The position numbers and the translations under genes are program-made. Positions 49,839 through 60,959 of a DNA stretch of 64,000 nt are shown piece after piece; positions within the stretch are counted from its first letter, which is position 1; each line of letters starts with the position of its first letter. The notes beneath the pieces are model-generated. The model made no database searches. It was given only the letters and a program-made list of their open reading frames with translations, and had not been told where the DNA came from. The stretch comes from Nymphaea colorata (Eukaryota; Streptophyta; Magnoliopsida; Nymphaeales; Nymphaeaceae): contig NC_045139.1 in NCBI RefSeq assembly GCF_008831285.2, forward strand, positions 6,480,204 through 6,544,203, given 5' to 3'.

Positions 49839-52800
49839 TCACTGGGTTTTGCATTCTGCAACATCAAAATCCGGCTTCTTTGAAGATTCCTTTTTCCTGC
49901 AATAAATGGTTAGTGGAAATGATTTAGACAATCTAATATGTTTTGTTAAAAAAGATAAAAAATTCAAAGCAGTAAGTAAGAACCATAGCCATAAATCCCA
50001 CCCCTTGAGATTTTCCAGCAGCGTTGAAAATTAAATGACATTTTTAACAGACCGTTTGTTGGAAAATTTTCAAAAGCACTTGGCTATATGGATTTCCGGA
50101 GAAAAGTTGTATAGCAATTAAACTAAAAAGTTTACGTGCACTGTTGGCTATGACATGAAAGCAAATCTAGTACTCTCACCGAAAGGAAGAAGATGAACTG
50201 GACGCCTTGTGCAGATGAAGCTGATCAAACTGATTGGATAACTCAAGCTCTTCAGCAGCATTCTCCTTACCCTGAATGCAGTAATAGAGTTTTATTTGGG
50301 AGAGGATAAGGCTATTGATCATTTTCTTTTATTTTGAAAGAGACAAACTGAAGTTCACAGTATACAATTAGATTGAGCTAACAAAGCACGAAGCGGAAGA
50401 TTCCACAAACGTCCGTCGTTTATAAGTTGGATGGTTAAAGTTGACAAGAGATGAAGAACCGGCATGGGATAAAGACCATTCTTCCACAGCAGTTCCAAAC
50501 TAGATTGTTCTACTACATCCCTTCAGGCGAGATTGTTCCTTCCATTCCCCCACATTTAATCTCTAGCAAAGCTTCCCATTTCATTAAGAACAAAAAAAAG
50601 ACGTAGAGAACATTTTTGTTGAGATGTTTTCCAACGTCTTTACTTGGTCTGCCGTAATGTTGGAGTCATTGAACACTAGTTTGATTCCACATGCCAAACT
50701 AACTTGTTTTTTGTACTATATAGTTGCATTTTGTCACCCACTTTGGCATGAATTTCCATTTTATGGGCACATACCAAACCAACTAGATTTTTTGAATCAA
50801 TAAGAAAGAAACGAGGAACAAAAAACCGAGCAGCACACAATTAAGAAATTACCTTAGAATTCCAACGACTGCGATTAGATTCTCTCCCAACAAACTTATC
50901 AACGCGGCCAAGTTCACGGTTGGTATCAAGAATGGCTCTCGTCAGGAAATCATCCTCTTCAGCGCTGAAGAAGCGTCGACGTTTTTTGGCATCATTGACT
51001 ACATCTCTCCATATGGAGGGCTTCAAGCTCAGAGTGTTTCCATTTCCAACGATCCACAAACAGTGCCTGCCCAGCTTAGTCCGTTTCATTTACCGATGCA
51101 GGAAGATGCTGGAGACCTAGAAAGAGACAGGAGGCACGGAAATACCTAGCCCTTGTTAGCGCTACATTCGTACGGTTGAGATTGGATAAGAAGCCAATTG
51201 ATCCACCATTGTTGGATCTCACGGTGGAAAGGATTATGACATCCTCCTCGCTCCCTTGGAAGCCGTCAACCGATTTGACTTCAACGGAAAAGTTTCCGCA
51301 CATCTTGTACCTGCAGGAGAGCTTCTTATGAAGAATAGCAACCTGAGCGGTGTATGGGCATATGACACCGATGCTCAGTCTTGTAGCTGCGTGATTCCAA
51401 ACTGTAAATGCAGACCTTCAGCACAAGCACGATTCATTTTAAGCTTCAAATATGGAATCCAATGAACAATACCGTTCAGTAAAACTTCAACTAGCAGAAT
51501 CTCTAAGGACGAACAGAAGGAAACCCATGAAGGTAAAAGCAGCTAAAGCAAAATACTCGTGAATGAGAAGGAAAAAGGAAATACTAGTTGATAAAAAATA
51601 AGAAACCAGTTAGAAAAGCAAATAATATACAAATAATAAATTGGCAGGAACAAAATTAAATCACCTCTAAAAAGCCTTTCAACGATATCGCAGACCACAG
51701 AAGCCTCCATTACGTTCTTCCAGCTGTGGCCTCTCGCATCCTTTTCCTCCTTCCCACCAGTGACACTTATAAACGAAAAGGTCCCAAACATGCGGCCTTC
51801 AAGATAGCGCTTTTCGTAACTTCTTTGCTTGACATTTTCTCCATCCAAAATCATCTTTTTATAGAATTTATTATTTGGAAAAAGGCTTATATCTGGGTGC
51901 ATTCTGTATTGCACGTTTAACAAGTGTTTGCGGTGGCCCAGCAGGCTCATCCTTTCAAATAGGCTCCTTCCAAACCCCGATTTCTCTGAGATCTGAAGCA
52001 ATGAAGGAAAAAAAAATGATGTGAGTCGAGTTTTACGAGCATAATCAATCTGACAAAAAAGAAGTCGAACCTTGCTCTTGACTACTGCTGGTAACTGCAA
52101 CTCGTCCCCTATAAGAACCGAGTGCTGTAAGCCTTGAAGCTCCAATGCTATTAGTGCTTCGCATTCTTTAAGTTGTGCTGCTTCATCAATGACCAAGAGT
52201 TTCAGGTGATGAATTGGCAAACGATGCAGCCTAGCAGAGCTCCCAACGGTGCAGAATAGTAGGGAAGCACTCAGGCATAAACGCTCTAAGAAATCACGGG
52301 TAACCACATCTGGCATTTTCATAACATTGTCAAGATACTCGAGAATGCTAATGCATTCTTTTCTAGTCTGCAAAAGCTCAGCTTCAGTAGTCCATTGTAG
52401 ACAGAGACCATCGAACTTCCTGTCAATGCCAGACTCTTCAGCCTCTTCAAGACAAGTAAATAGAAGCTCCAGAGCAACCTCATTACTGTTAGCAACACGT
52501 AGTAAATGTTTAAAAGATGCAAACTTGTTAAGAAGCTCCTTGATAATCTGGAGACCATCTTTTGGAATAAAGGGCACAGTGAGATCGGTATAGAAGGTAG
52601 CTGCAAGTTCCTCGAGTCGAATCATAGTTCTGTCACAACTTTCGGTCAGAAACTGCCGGAAACTAACTTCTTCATGACCGTCACTGCCTTCTTCGCATTT
52701 ATCGATGACTTCATCCGTCCCTTGCTCACCAGCTTTCTCTTCTTCCTTCCGTTTGATTCGAGAACTAAGAACTGTCTGTTCACCTTTACCAGCTCCCTTA

Positions 52801-55800
52801 CCTTCGCCTTCTGCGTTACCTCTGTCTTCTTGTTCGACATTGTCTTCCTTTGCACAAAGGGCTTTCCGCTTTTTCTCCTCCAGAAATTTATGGTACTGTA
52901 CTGTGGGATCCTTGAGAAGGTCAATCATGATTGTTGACCAACGCTTCCACCCAGTAGTTGGAGAGAAGAAGGCAGCCAGTTTCTTAACCCTTGTGTCAAG
53001 AAATATGTCCCGGAGGTCACGATCAGCTTTCACCCTCTCCTTCATCTTTTCCTTGTTGCCAAACAGCAATATGTCTCCCAAGCGACAACAAGAGAATCCA
53101 TTTCCAAGTTTCTCGCGTGACTTTCTGACCAATTTAACCAGACGCGAAGCAATCTCCATGACCGCAACATTTGTTGGGGCGCAGGTGAGAGTGCCGTAAG
53201 TCATCTCCGAAAGTCTCTCCAAGAGATTACAGATGGTGGTTGTCTTGCCCGTGCCAGGGGGGCCCCAGATGAGCTTCACCAAATTCGAGTGAGTGCAAGA
53301 TGCAGCCACTAACGCAGACACGACAGCCTCAACCTGCGACCCATTCAGCCTCGACGACCTTAATTCACTGCCTATCTCTTTCTCCATGCTCCTGTCAACA
53401 TGCTCCGAAGAGCATTTCTCACAACCATCCTGATAGATGTGAAGGAAAATCATTATAGAATCTCTTCTGACAAAAAATAATCTTCACAGGATTAAGAGTC
53501 AGCATTAAGCATTTCCTTAAACCAGAAGGGTAGTTCCAGATGAAGCCACAATGTGTTTAAAAATGCAGACATGTCATTGCAAAAGTCTCATGAAGAAGGG
53601 AATTATGTGGATTGCCTTTTTTCATGAGTAACATTTTGAGGAAATGAAAAGAAGGGTAATACGGAATGCATAAAGGAGGATGGGCTTGCATGACAAATAG
53701 AAATAAATAAAAACCATTTTCGCGTGCGACATTACATGAATGACATGGCTACGAGAGATAGGCAGAGCAACGACCGGGCCATATCGGTAGGCCCACTCAG
53801 TAGAAAATATGGGTACGACTATATCAACAAGCACATTTGAATTGGATTCGAGTCCTCCCGAATATCTCTTTCCTCTCTATGACGACCGGCAGTAGTAGTG
53901 ATAGAAGGCTAGAAGCTGATCGACCGTTGATGGATGGCGGCGGATGACTACGGCGACAGCCTTCTTTTTAGTCTTCAGAGTTAGTTAATTTTGTGTTGTG
54001 TTGATATGTTTTGATAAAATAGAGGATTACTGTTACGCTTTTGGAGAATATTTCTCCAAATTTGTCATGCAAAACAATTTCCTCCCCAATTTATTATGCA
54101 AGATGTGTGATTTCTCTTCATCCTCAATCTGAAGTTTGCCAGATCTCATCCATCTCTTGCAACCCTTGCGCAATATTTTTAGCTGTTAAGATCTTGCATA
54201 TGCTACAATACTTATGAATATATAAGTTTCAGTATCAACATTATCTGTGTTTTCAATAAACTGCACAGATTTAAACTGCACAGACTATAAACTCGAAGGT
54301 TCACGACCATCTAAATATAAAGCAAGAATTGAATGTTTGCTGATTAGTAACCACAATTCCAGACAAAGAAATTAAAAGATGAATCCACTTACCGTCGCCA
54401 ACATTGACTTGGTATTCAGTAACTGTCCGATGATGTTCATGTTCCTACCCTGGCAAATCTCAAAGTTCAATGCATCCGAAATCCTATCATAAGTGGTCAA
54501 GTTTGTAAGGAAGACGGCATAAAGAAACGTGGCTTCCCCAACCCATTTTGGTGCATAAACTGTCATCTCATATAGCCCATTAGGATCATCTATGACCTCA
54601 GCATCTATGTCCTTCTCATCTGGCGGCATCCCGGAAGCAACAGCAAAAGCATAAGATGTACCGTGCTTCCTAAAGTCAGATATATGTTTCGGTTTGATGG
54701 TCGACAAGATGATAAGATCTCCGTTCCTTGGCTTTGCAAGTTCGCCATCAGGTTCTCCTCTGGATTCCAAATGACCAATCACAATCTTGAAATAAGGACG
54801 ACCACGGTCAGGACACTCTTCTGCTACTAGTATGTCCCCTCTCAGTGCCTTGGAGACAACTTCAAAGCTGGAGCACAACTCGGCTCGTGCTTCCTCCATC
54901 AGCGGGAAGATGAATGATCCAAGGTAATGCACAAGCAAAGGAAATGTCGATGGAATTCGCGAAACCTGCATGGTAGAGAAACAGTTAGCCAGAATTAACA
55001 ACGTGCGACAACAGGACGAAGTCAGAAAACCATGGTGCGTATCATCGATCCGTAGCAATCGCGCACCTATCTTCTGCTATAAACCGAAAAAGCTGGCCTC
55101 TCATTTCTGGATTCACCTACCGAGTAAAGGTCCGCGATTAGAGTCTACATTTTAAGTCAGAAACCTTCTACTGTCGCATTTTGCTTTTTTAAGTTCGAGT
55201 TTGTTTTCTTAAACATGAGAAAGAGAAAGAGAGAAAGCCAATTCACTCAGTCTAATTCAGTTCTATGAAAATTTAGACCGAACCCCCTATGTAGACATTA
55301 TTAGCAAGAGATGACCTCGCGAATTAAAAAATTCAGAAAACGCTAACTTTTAAAAGAATGGCCAACTAGATGAACATTTTCTTGGGAAGGGAATACAGCT
55401 TTATTATATCCAAAGTTGCCTCTTCTTCTACCTTAAGTCCTCCAGCTTTGAAGGGAATATACCATTGAGACAAAAAAAAAAAAAGAATCCAGCATCAGAA
55501 TATATAACGGTTCATTTAATAACAGATACATGATTTCTTATTTTGGCAAGCCGTCTATGACTGGTATGCTTAGCCAACCTTGTGATTATCGGTGATGTTG
55601 AACTGCTGGTTTATTTTCCACTCATCTAGCTCCCTGAATGGCAGGAATAGAAGATGAGAAAGCCCTGTCAAGCTGTTAACAAGAAAACCACGTAATGTTG
55701 TGCTTTGTGTTTTTGACGTGTTATGTGGTAACTTGCTATATACATATGCATGAGCAACCGAATAGTGTCTTGAAAAACAATGCGAATTGCCGTCATATTT

Positions 55801-56245
55801 CTATGCATGGACCCATTGAACCCCCACTAAGCGTTTGATTGCAAAACTCGGGCACCAAGAATTTTGCTTTCAAAAACTAGAAGTGGATTTCTACAGCCTA
55901 TCATACACGGCTTTAAGTTCATTCAAAGTGAAAGTTCCAGAGCTGATAATAGGTAAATATTTGAAATTCCCCATGATTTACAATGAGATTTCAACCGTTA
56001 GCAAGAAAAGCACACTGTAAACGTCTCTTCGGCTTGGGTATGTAAGTCATTTTGGGAAATGTTAGAAGGAGGACCGACCAAGGGAGCAGAGGCCTTGTCA
56101 GTCGGTAGCTACGATGAGTAGAAGAGATCAACGAAACGAAGCTCACCTTATCCTTGAAAAGATCTTCGTTGAACACGTCCTCGATCGACCATCTCAGCAT
56201 CGTGTCCACAACGTCTGGCCTGATGACCTTCGTACTGCGCTCCAT
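49839..56245 (-). CDS. helicase B: SEN1/UPF1-like SF1 helicase
   Basis: Paralogue of helicases A and C; predicted ATP-dependent nucleic-acid helicase, role unknown. Exons: 56245-56147, 54965-54393, 53429-52071, 51992-51665, 51401-51146, 51066-50853, 50271-50180 and 49896-49839; 992 residues, all phases closing. Motifs: Walker A GPPGTGKT (280-287), CAPTNVA, Walker B DEAA (639-642, as in UPF1), GDELQLP (665-671), VQYRMHP (about 704-710), [16 protein letters not shown] and VALTRAR. Between motifs Ia and II, residues about 409-479 form a K/E/G-rich, probably disordered insert ([13 protein letters not shown]...HEEV) that gene A lacks. The C-terminal tail is serine/lysine-rich and ends KTQ-stop. 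The gene is convergent with A and divergent from C. A 5' untranslated exon probably lies at about 58600-58328, joined to 56258. Confidence 0.93.
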
Positions 56246-58327
56246 GGGCTTTTCCCCACTGCACCGATGAGGAAGACAAAGATGCAGCAAATTGAACAAA
56301 GAAGTTCCACTTTGAAAGAAAAAACTCGGTGTCTTTTCTTGGTCACTAAGAAATGGGCCTCCAATAAAGGAGGAGAGGCGAACAGTGATCGAATGGACAA
56401 CACAAGCACCAAAATACAAGGTACAAAGAAGATTCGTCCACTAGTATCAAGCGTAATGTCTTTGCATTGAAGCAACTTAATGGAGCCCTCTCAGTGTAGG
56501 ACGCGTGTTTCTTAGTCCAATAAAGCAATTACCTTTGCATTTCCTTCGTTTCAATTTTACACGAAGCTTAGCCTTCTCAGTCGATAAGAGAGACACAAAA
56601 AGGGCTTCTCCTAGGAAGAATATTGTCTTTTTTTTTTTTCTAAGTAGATGTTCCCACTTGTTCTTATAACACTTCTTTCCAATGTTAGAGATCTTATTAT
56701 TTGATACAGAAATAATATTTATAATTACAGATACAAAATATAATATTTTTACGTTGTGTATTGTCATGTCTTTAACATAATATTTTTCTTATCAAACACC
56801 CTCAAAGCAGCAGTCCCACAAGGATATCAACCAGAACATATGGAAGGCCAAAATATCGGACAAATGAACCAAAAGAGAAAGTGACAATTATTTGCAAAAA
56901 TATGATCCCTTGGCCAAGTAAAGGGCTCCTCGACCTCCTTCATGATATCGGGGTCATCTGAGTTGCTGACTTCTCTGTGCAAAGGGAATGGTGGGTATTC
57001 GGCCGAACACTACCTGCATGGTTCCACTCTACTTGAGGAGTATTTCAAGCATTTTTGGAAAAAGAAAAGTGTAATCTTGCCCATAAGATCATTCTTAGGG
57101 CGAGAAGCTTGCCGCTTCCCCCAGAGGAATCCAGGAACCGCTTATCCATCTTGTGAAACGCGTTTCCTGGATCGAAAGAGAACAACGTGTTTCTTATAAA
57201 TCTGTTTGGAGGTCCCTTTGCAAGCCACCACTCTCTTTTGAAAGTGTTTTGGATCGGAATTCAACAGATCCACAATGGGTTTGCTAAACCAGTACGACTT
57301 ACGTTCGGCTATTTTCAGTTTAATTAAAATTAATAAAAAATATGTTCAAATATTTAATGAAATAAAAAATACTTTTATCTTCCTAAATTTTATACGACCA
57401 GCCCAGCAGAGTGTAGTGGGTTGGGGACCATATGGGCGGCTAAAATCATGGCCCAACCATGTCCCCCACTGACTTCTTACGTACAAAAACTTTATCCATG
57501 AACACGCCATACAATACAGACCATAAAGAAAGAAGAGCATCAGACCAAAGTGAGAAGCTTATTACTGGTTGGAGATGCATGGATTCAATCAATATTACTT
57601 AAAAGAATCATGCTACCCTTACAAAACCCAGCCGTTTTCCAAATAACCTTTTCACACAAATCTGGGCTTTTCAAACAAATTCAATCTTCTGTTACCAACC
57701 ATGATTACGGTGCAGTCCTTCCAAATCATGCAATTGAACAGCAGTTCCTTGTGGACCATTCGATCCAACTCATTTATTATTTCTCTTCTGAGAAGGAACT
57801 CGAATCATTCTTTCTACCCAGAAGAAAGAAATATTTTGTTACCAAATTCAACTTCATATACCAGATGTTAGTTTTTCTGCTTGAGAAGAATCGGAAAATG
57901 ATATTTAGAAACAAGGTGGAATCTGTCATTGGACCATAAGCGAGGGGAAGAATATCCAAAAGAAACCTCAAAGGCTTAGAAATTCTTCAAACTAAAAGCA
58001 ATCGAATTTACCAAAGGAAGAGAATTATGTAGTACTCATGAAAAAAGGCACCAAGAGATTTAAAAAAAAAACTGGTAGAATATGCTTTCAACTTTAGCGC
58101 CGTGTCATTCAACTGAAAAAGGAACAGGAAAAAAAGAGATAATCGTTTCGCGCATATTCTTCCTCTTGAATTTTTTGCAATCATAACTCGTTTGAGGAAT
58201 ACTCAGTTCCCTACTAAGTAATAGATGGTTCAAGAGCTACACTGTATATTATTTAAAAAGAAATAAATATAGACATGGAGTCAAGGAAAACATAAAGAAT
58301 CCATGGTTTGAGGAAGAAGATGCTCAC

Positions 58328-58600
58328 CTCCGAGAGAACACAGCACTCCGGTCGACAAAGAGTAGCAGAAGGCCAGACAGGAATCTTGCAGAAGAAGAAA
58401 AGGAGGAGGAGAAGGAGCCGCCGCCGTGAGCATTATTGCGCTTAAATTCCCAAGATGATCCCCCCTCTCCATATCCCTCTTTTCCTCTTCCCGTTTTCTC
58501 GGTTTTTTGGAGGGAGGGGACGCAGAGAGAGAGAGAGGGAGAATGAAGAGAGAGAGAGAGAGAGATGAACGACCATCTTTTGGCGCGCTTTCTGCAGTGG
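58328..58600 (-). other. candidate 5' untranslated exon of helicase B
   Basis: On the minus strand it ends CTCGGAG|GTGAGC at 58328, a strong donor. An acceptor tgcag|TGGGG at 56258 lies 13 bases before the coding ATG. The exon contains ATGs (for example MERGDHLGNLS at about 58472). After splicing these would read in another frame across the main start codon, so they would be upstream open frames rather than an extension. Confidence 0.45.
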
Positions 58601-59092
58601 GAAATGGAATGGTCGGGGACAATAAGCGGGTCGGGTCGAACCTTTAGGATTACTAATCCCACAAAGAAATAGGTCTATCAGATCGGTTCTTAGGCTCTCA
58701 TTTGGATCCAATGAAGTGCCCGTGCACTCGGATCATGAATCTTTTGCGCTTCAAAAGTAAAAATGGGATTACAGATTCGGATCCAAAATATAATTTTCAC
58801 CCTTCTCAAAATTTTGTAGTTGAGAATAACACATCTTTTCAAACCACCTTTCAGTTACTTCTGTTAAACACTGATAAATAAAAGAGAGTTCAAACTTCTT
58901 ACACGATCTTCAATTAAGCGCCCTTTATAATCTTCTTTACCAACAATCGCTCCTCATGCAATTCAAAAACTGGTTAATTTAACTCTTCATTAACTTTTTT
59001 CAATTTAAACTTACTTTTGTTGGCGGTAACTTGCCATCCGTTCAATTTAATTGAATTTTTTTAACAAACCATAATTTTAACACCTTAAAAGT

Positions 59093-59242
59093 TGAGTCTT
59101 ATATTTAGGGTTGTAACTTGTAAAATATTTTGAGACTCGTAATTGATTGTCTTGGTTCTTACATTTTTTTGGGCTTGAATCCAAGTTGTTAGGGGATGGG
59201 CTAGAATTTGTCAAACAAAGTTGTAACATTTGGTATCAGAGT
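59093..59242 (+). mobile_element. LTR end plus tRNA-Met primer-binding site (TRIM-like)
   Basis: Bases 59231-59242 read TGGTATCAGAGT, one base from TGGTATCAGAGC, the canonical primer-binding site complementary to plant initiator tRNA-Met in LTR retrotransposons. Immediately upstream, after a two-base spacer, a block of about 136 bp begins TG and ends CA (59093-59228), the size of a TRIM-type LTR. No second LTR or polypurine tract was recognised, so it is a fragment. Confidence 0.55.
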
Positions 59243-60237
59243 CAGTTCAACACTTAGATTTAAGGTTTCACATGCAAGCGTGTGCATGAATGATTAGATT
59301 ACAATGCCATAAAAAGTTTAGTCTCGTAATTAAGATCGTAATAAATCGTAAATGACTTATAAACAAAGTGGCTATGTGATTTGTTGTTTTTGTTCCTAGC
59401 TTTTTTTTATCTGCGCCGTTACTGTAACACTAAAGCTGTGAAAACAAAGGACTCCACAATTAGAATTGAAAATCAAACCTTGGCATCAATTGTTTATAAA
59501 ATTTATCATGTAGAAAATAAAGTTCACATGTAAAAACCTTGTAAGATGAAGCTACGAACGACCTTATAAGTTTTTTCTCTGGTTTTGCTTCCAGACAACT
59601 GATCTGCTTTTCCTTGAAATGTTGAACAGCTTATCAATTCAAAATCATGGGACTCGGATCCACAACATGTTCCAAAATGTTAAAGCGTAACATCACTTTC
59701 CTAATAACAACAACAGTAATAATAAGTCGATATCACCATACCATGCACTGCTAGCATTGCATAAAGATCAAACTAATACACTGAATCACGTCCGACTTCT
59801 GGGTCTGACAGTGTCCAAATTACATTACATTGTTTTAGAAACTCTGATCTGATGTAAATTATACCTGGATCTTGTTTTCCAAACTAAGTATTCTAATGGT
59901 ATACTTTATACTGTAGGTATTTCAACACCCGGCCTCTAATGAAAGACTTTGAATTACGATTCGATACCAACGGCCAAAGAGGATATTGATGCGAGTGGAT
60001 TTGGATTTGCAGAGGAATGGCGTGTTGTGATGGCGGGATCCAGAATAACACTATAATCGGATCCGTCGTACCGAGTGGAGTTCACCGACCTCCCGGAAAA
60101 AGAAAAAACGGCGGGTAGACAAAACGCCGGGAAATGCACGCATCAAAAGATTCAAAATCTCTCGAGCTTTCCGCCTTCTCTTATTCGCTTCGTTCGGTAA
60201 TGGAGATTCGCGCCCAATATGACGAAGAAGAAGCAGA

Positions 60238-60305
60238 GGTTCGTCGTTTTTGCCGTATTCAAGACGAAGGTGGATTGTCGTTTTTGCCGTATTCAAGACG
60301 AAGGA
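60238..60305. repeat. 36-bp tandem duplication upstream of helicase C
   Basis: gtcgtttttgccgtattcaa followed by gacgaagg occurs twice, at about 60242 and 60278. It lies in the GC-richer region just upstream of the presumed transcript start of helicase C. Confidence 0.9.
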
Positions 60306-60389
60306 GCGCGCGGTGGCTTCGTGCATTATGACAGTTAATATCCTCACGGCCGTACACCCTTGATCTCCTTTTTTTCCTTCCCTTTCTAG

Positions 60390-60464
60390 CGTGCCAATCA
60401 TCGGATAAAGTTGAAACGATTCATCGTCGTCTTTCTGGGTTCTTCTTCACCAGCTCCGCCGCAG
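60390..60464 (+). other. candidate 5' untranslated exon of helicase C
   Basis: The exon ends CCGCAG|GTACTT at 60464. The acceptor gcatgcag at 60954 leaves five bases before the coding ATG at 60960. The start of the exon is not defined by sequence. The same leader-intron layout is seen in genes A and B. Confidence 0.4.
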
Positions 60465-60959
60465 GTACTTGATTCATTCTTGGTGATGTTTTTGGAATAC
60501 AAGATTATAAGTTGTTGTTCTCTCTTTCAAAGCCACTCTAGCTGCTCCATTGTCGTTTCCTGGTTTTCCTGAGTCAAATGGCATCCTTATTTTGTCTTTG
60601 CATCGTCCTCTCTTCTTCTGTCATCACTTTTTCTTTTTTTCTGAAGATGGCTTTTTAAATTTCTGCAAAATCATCGGTCCGTTGCTTCAATTTTACAATT
60701 CTTTATTTGGGCCTTTTTACAATTCCGTACTACTGTTGTAGTTCGTGTTTCCTCTTGAATTGCTTTTTCCCTTTCTCTTTTGGAATCTCCCAAAAAGCAT
60801 GATAGTACAGTAGTTGGTGGCGTTGGTGCGAACCTGTCCTTCTCGACGTTGTTTCTTAATGGTTAAGAGAAGTCCTGGAGGAAGATATAAGGCCGAGGTG
60901 AAGAACAGAAGTTGATACTGTTCCTTTTTTTGTTTCCCCTGTCAATGCATGCAGAAGAG

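Larger units (their letters stand above)
56246..60389. other. helicase B leader intron and B/C divergent upstream region
   Basis: Bases 56259-58327 are the probable leader intron of gene B, with no other gene found. Bases 58328 to about 58600 are its probable leader exon, rich in GA repeats (58525-58566). Bases 58.7-60.39 kb lie between the divergent genes B and C and hold a TRIM-like fragment (59093-59242). A gggccgac-type repeat remnant sits at about 57390-57460. Confidence 0.5.
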
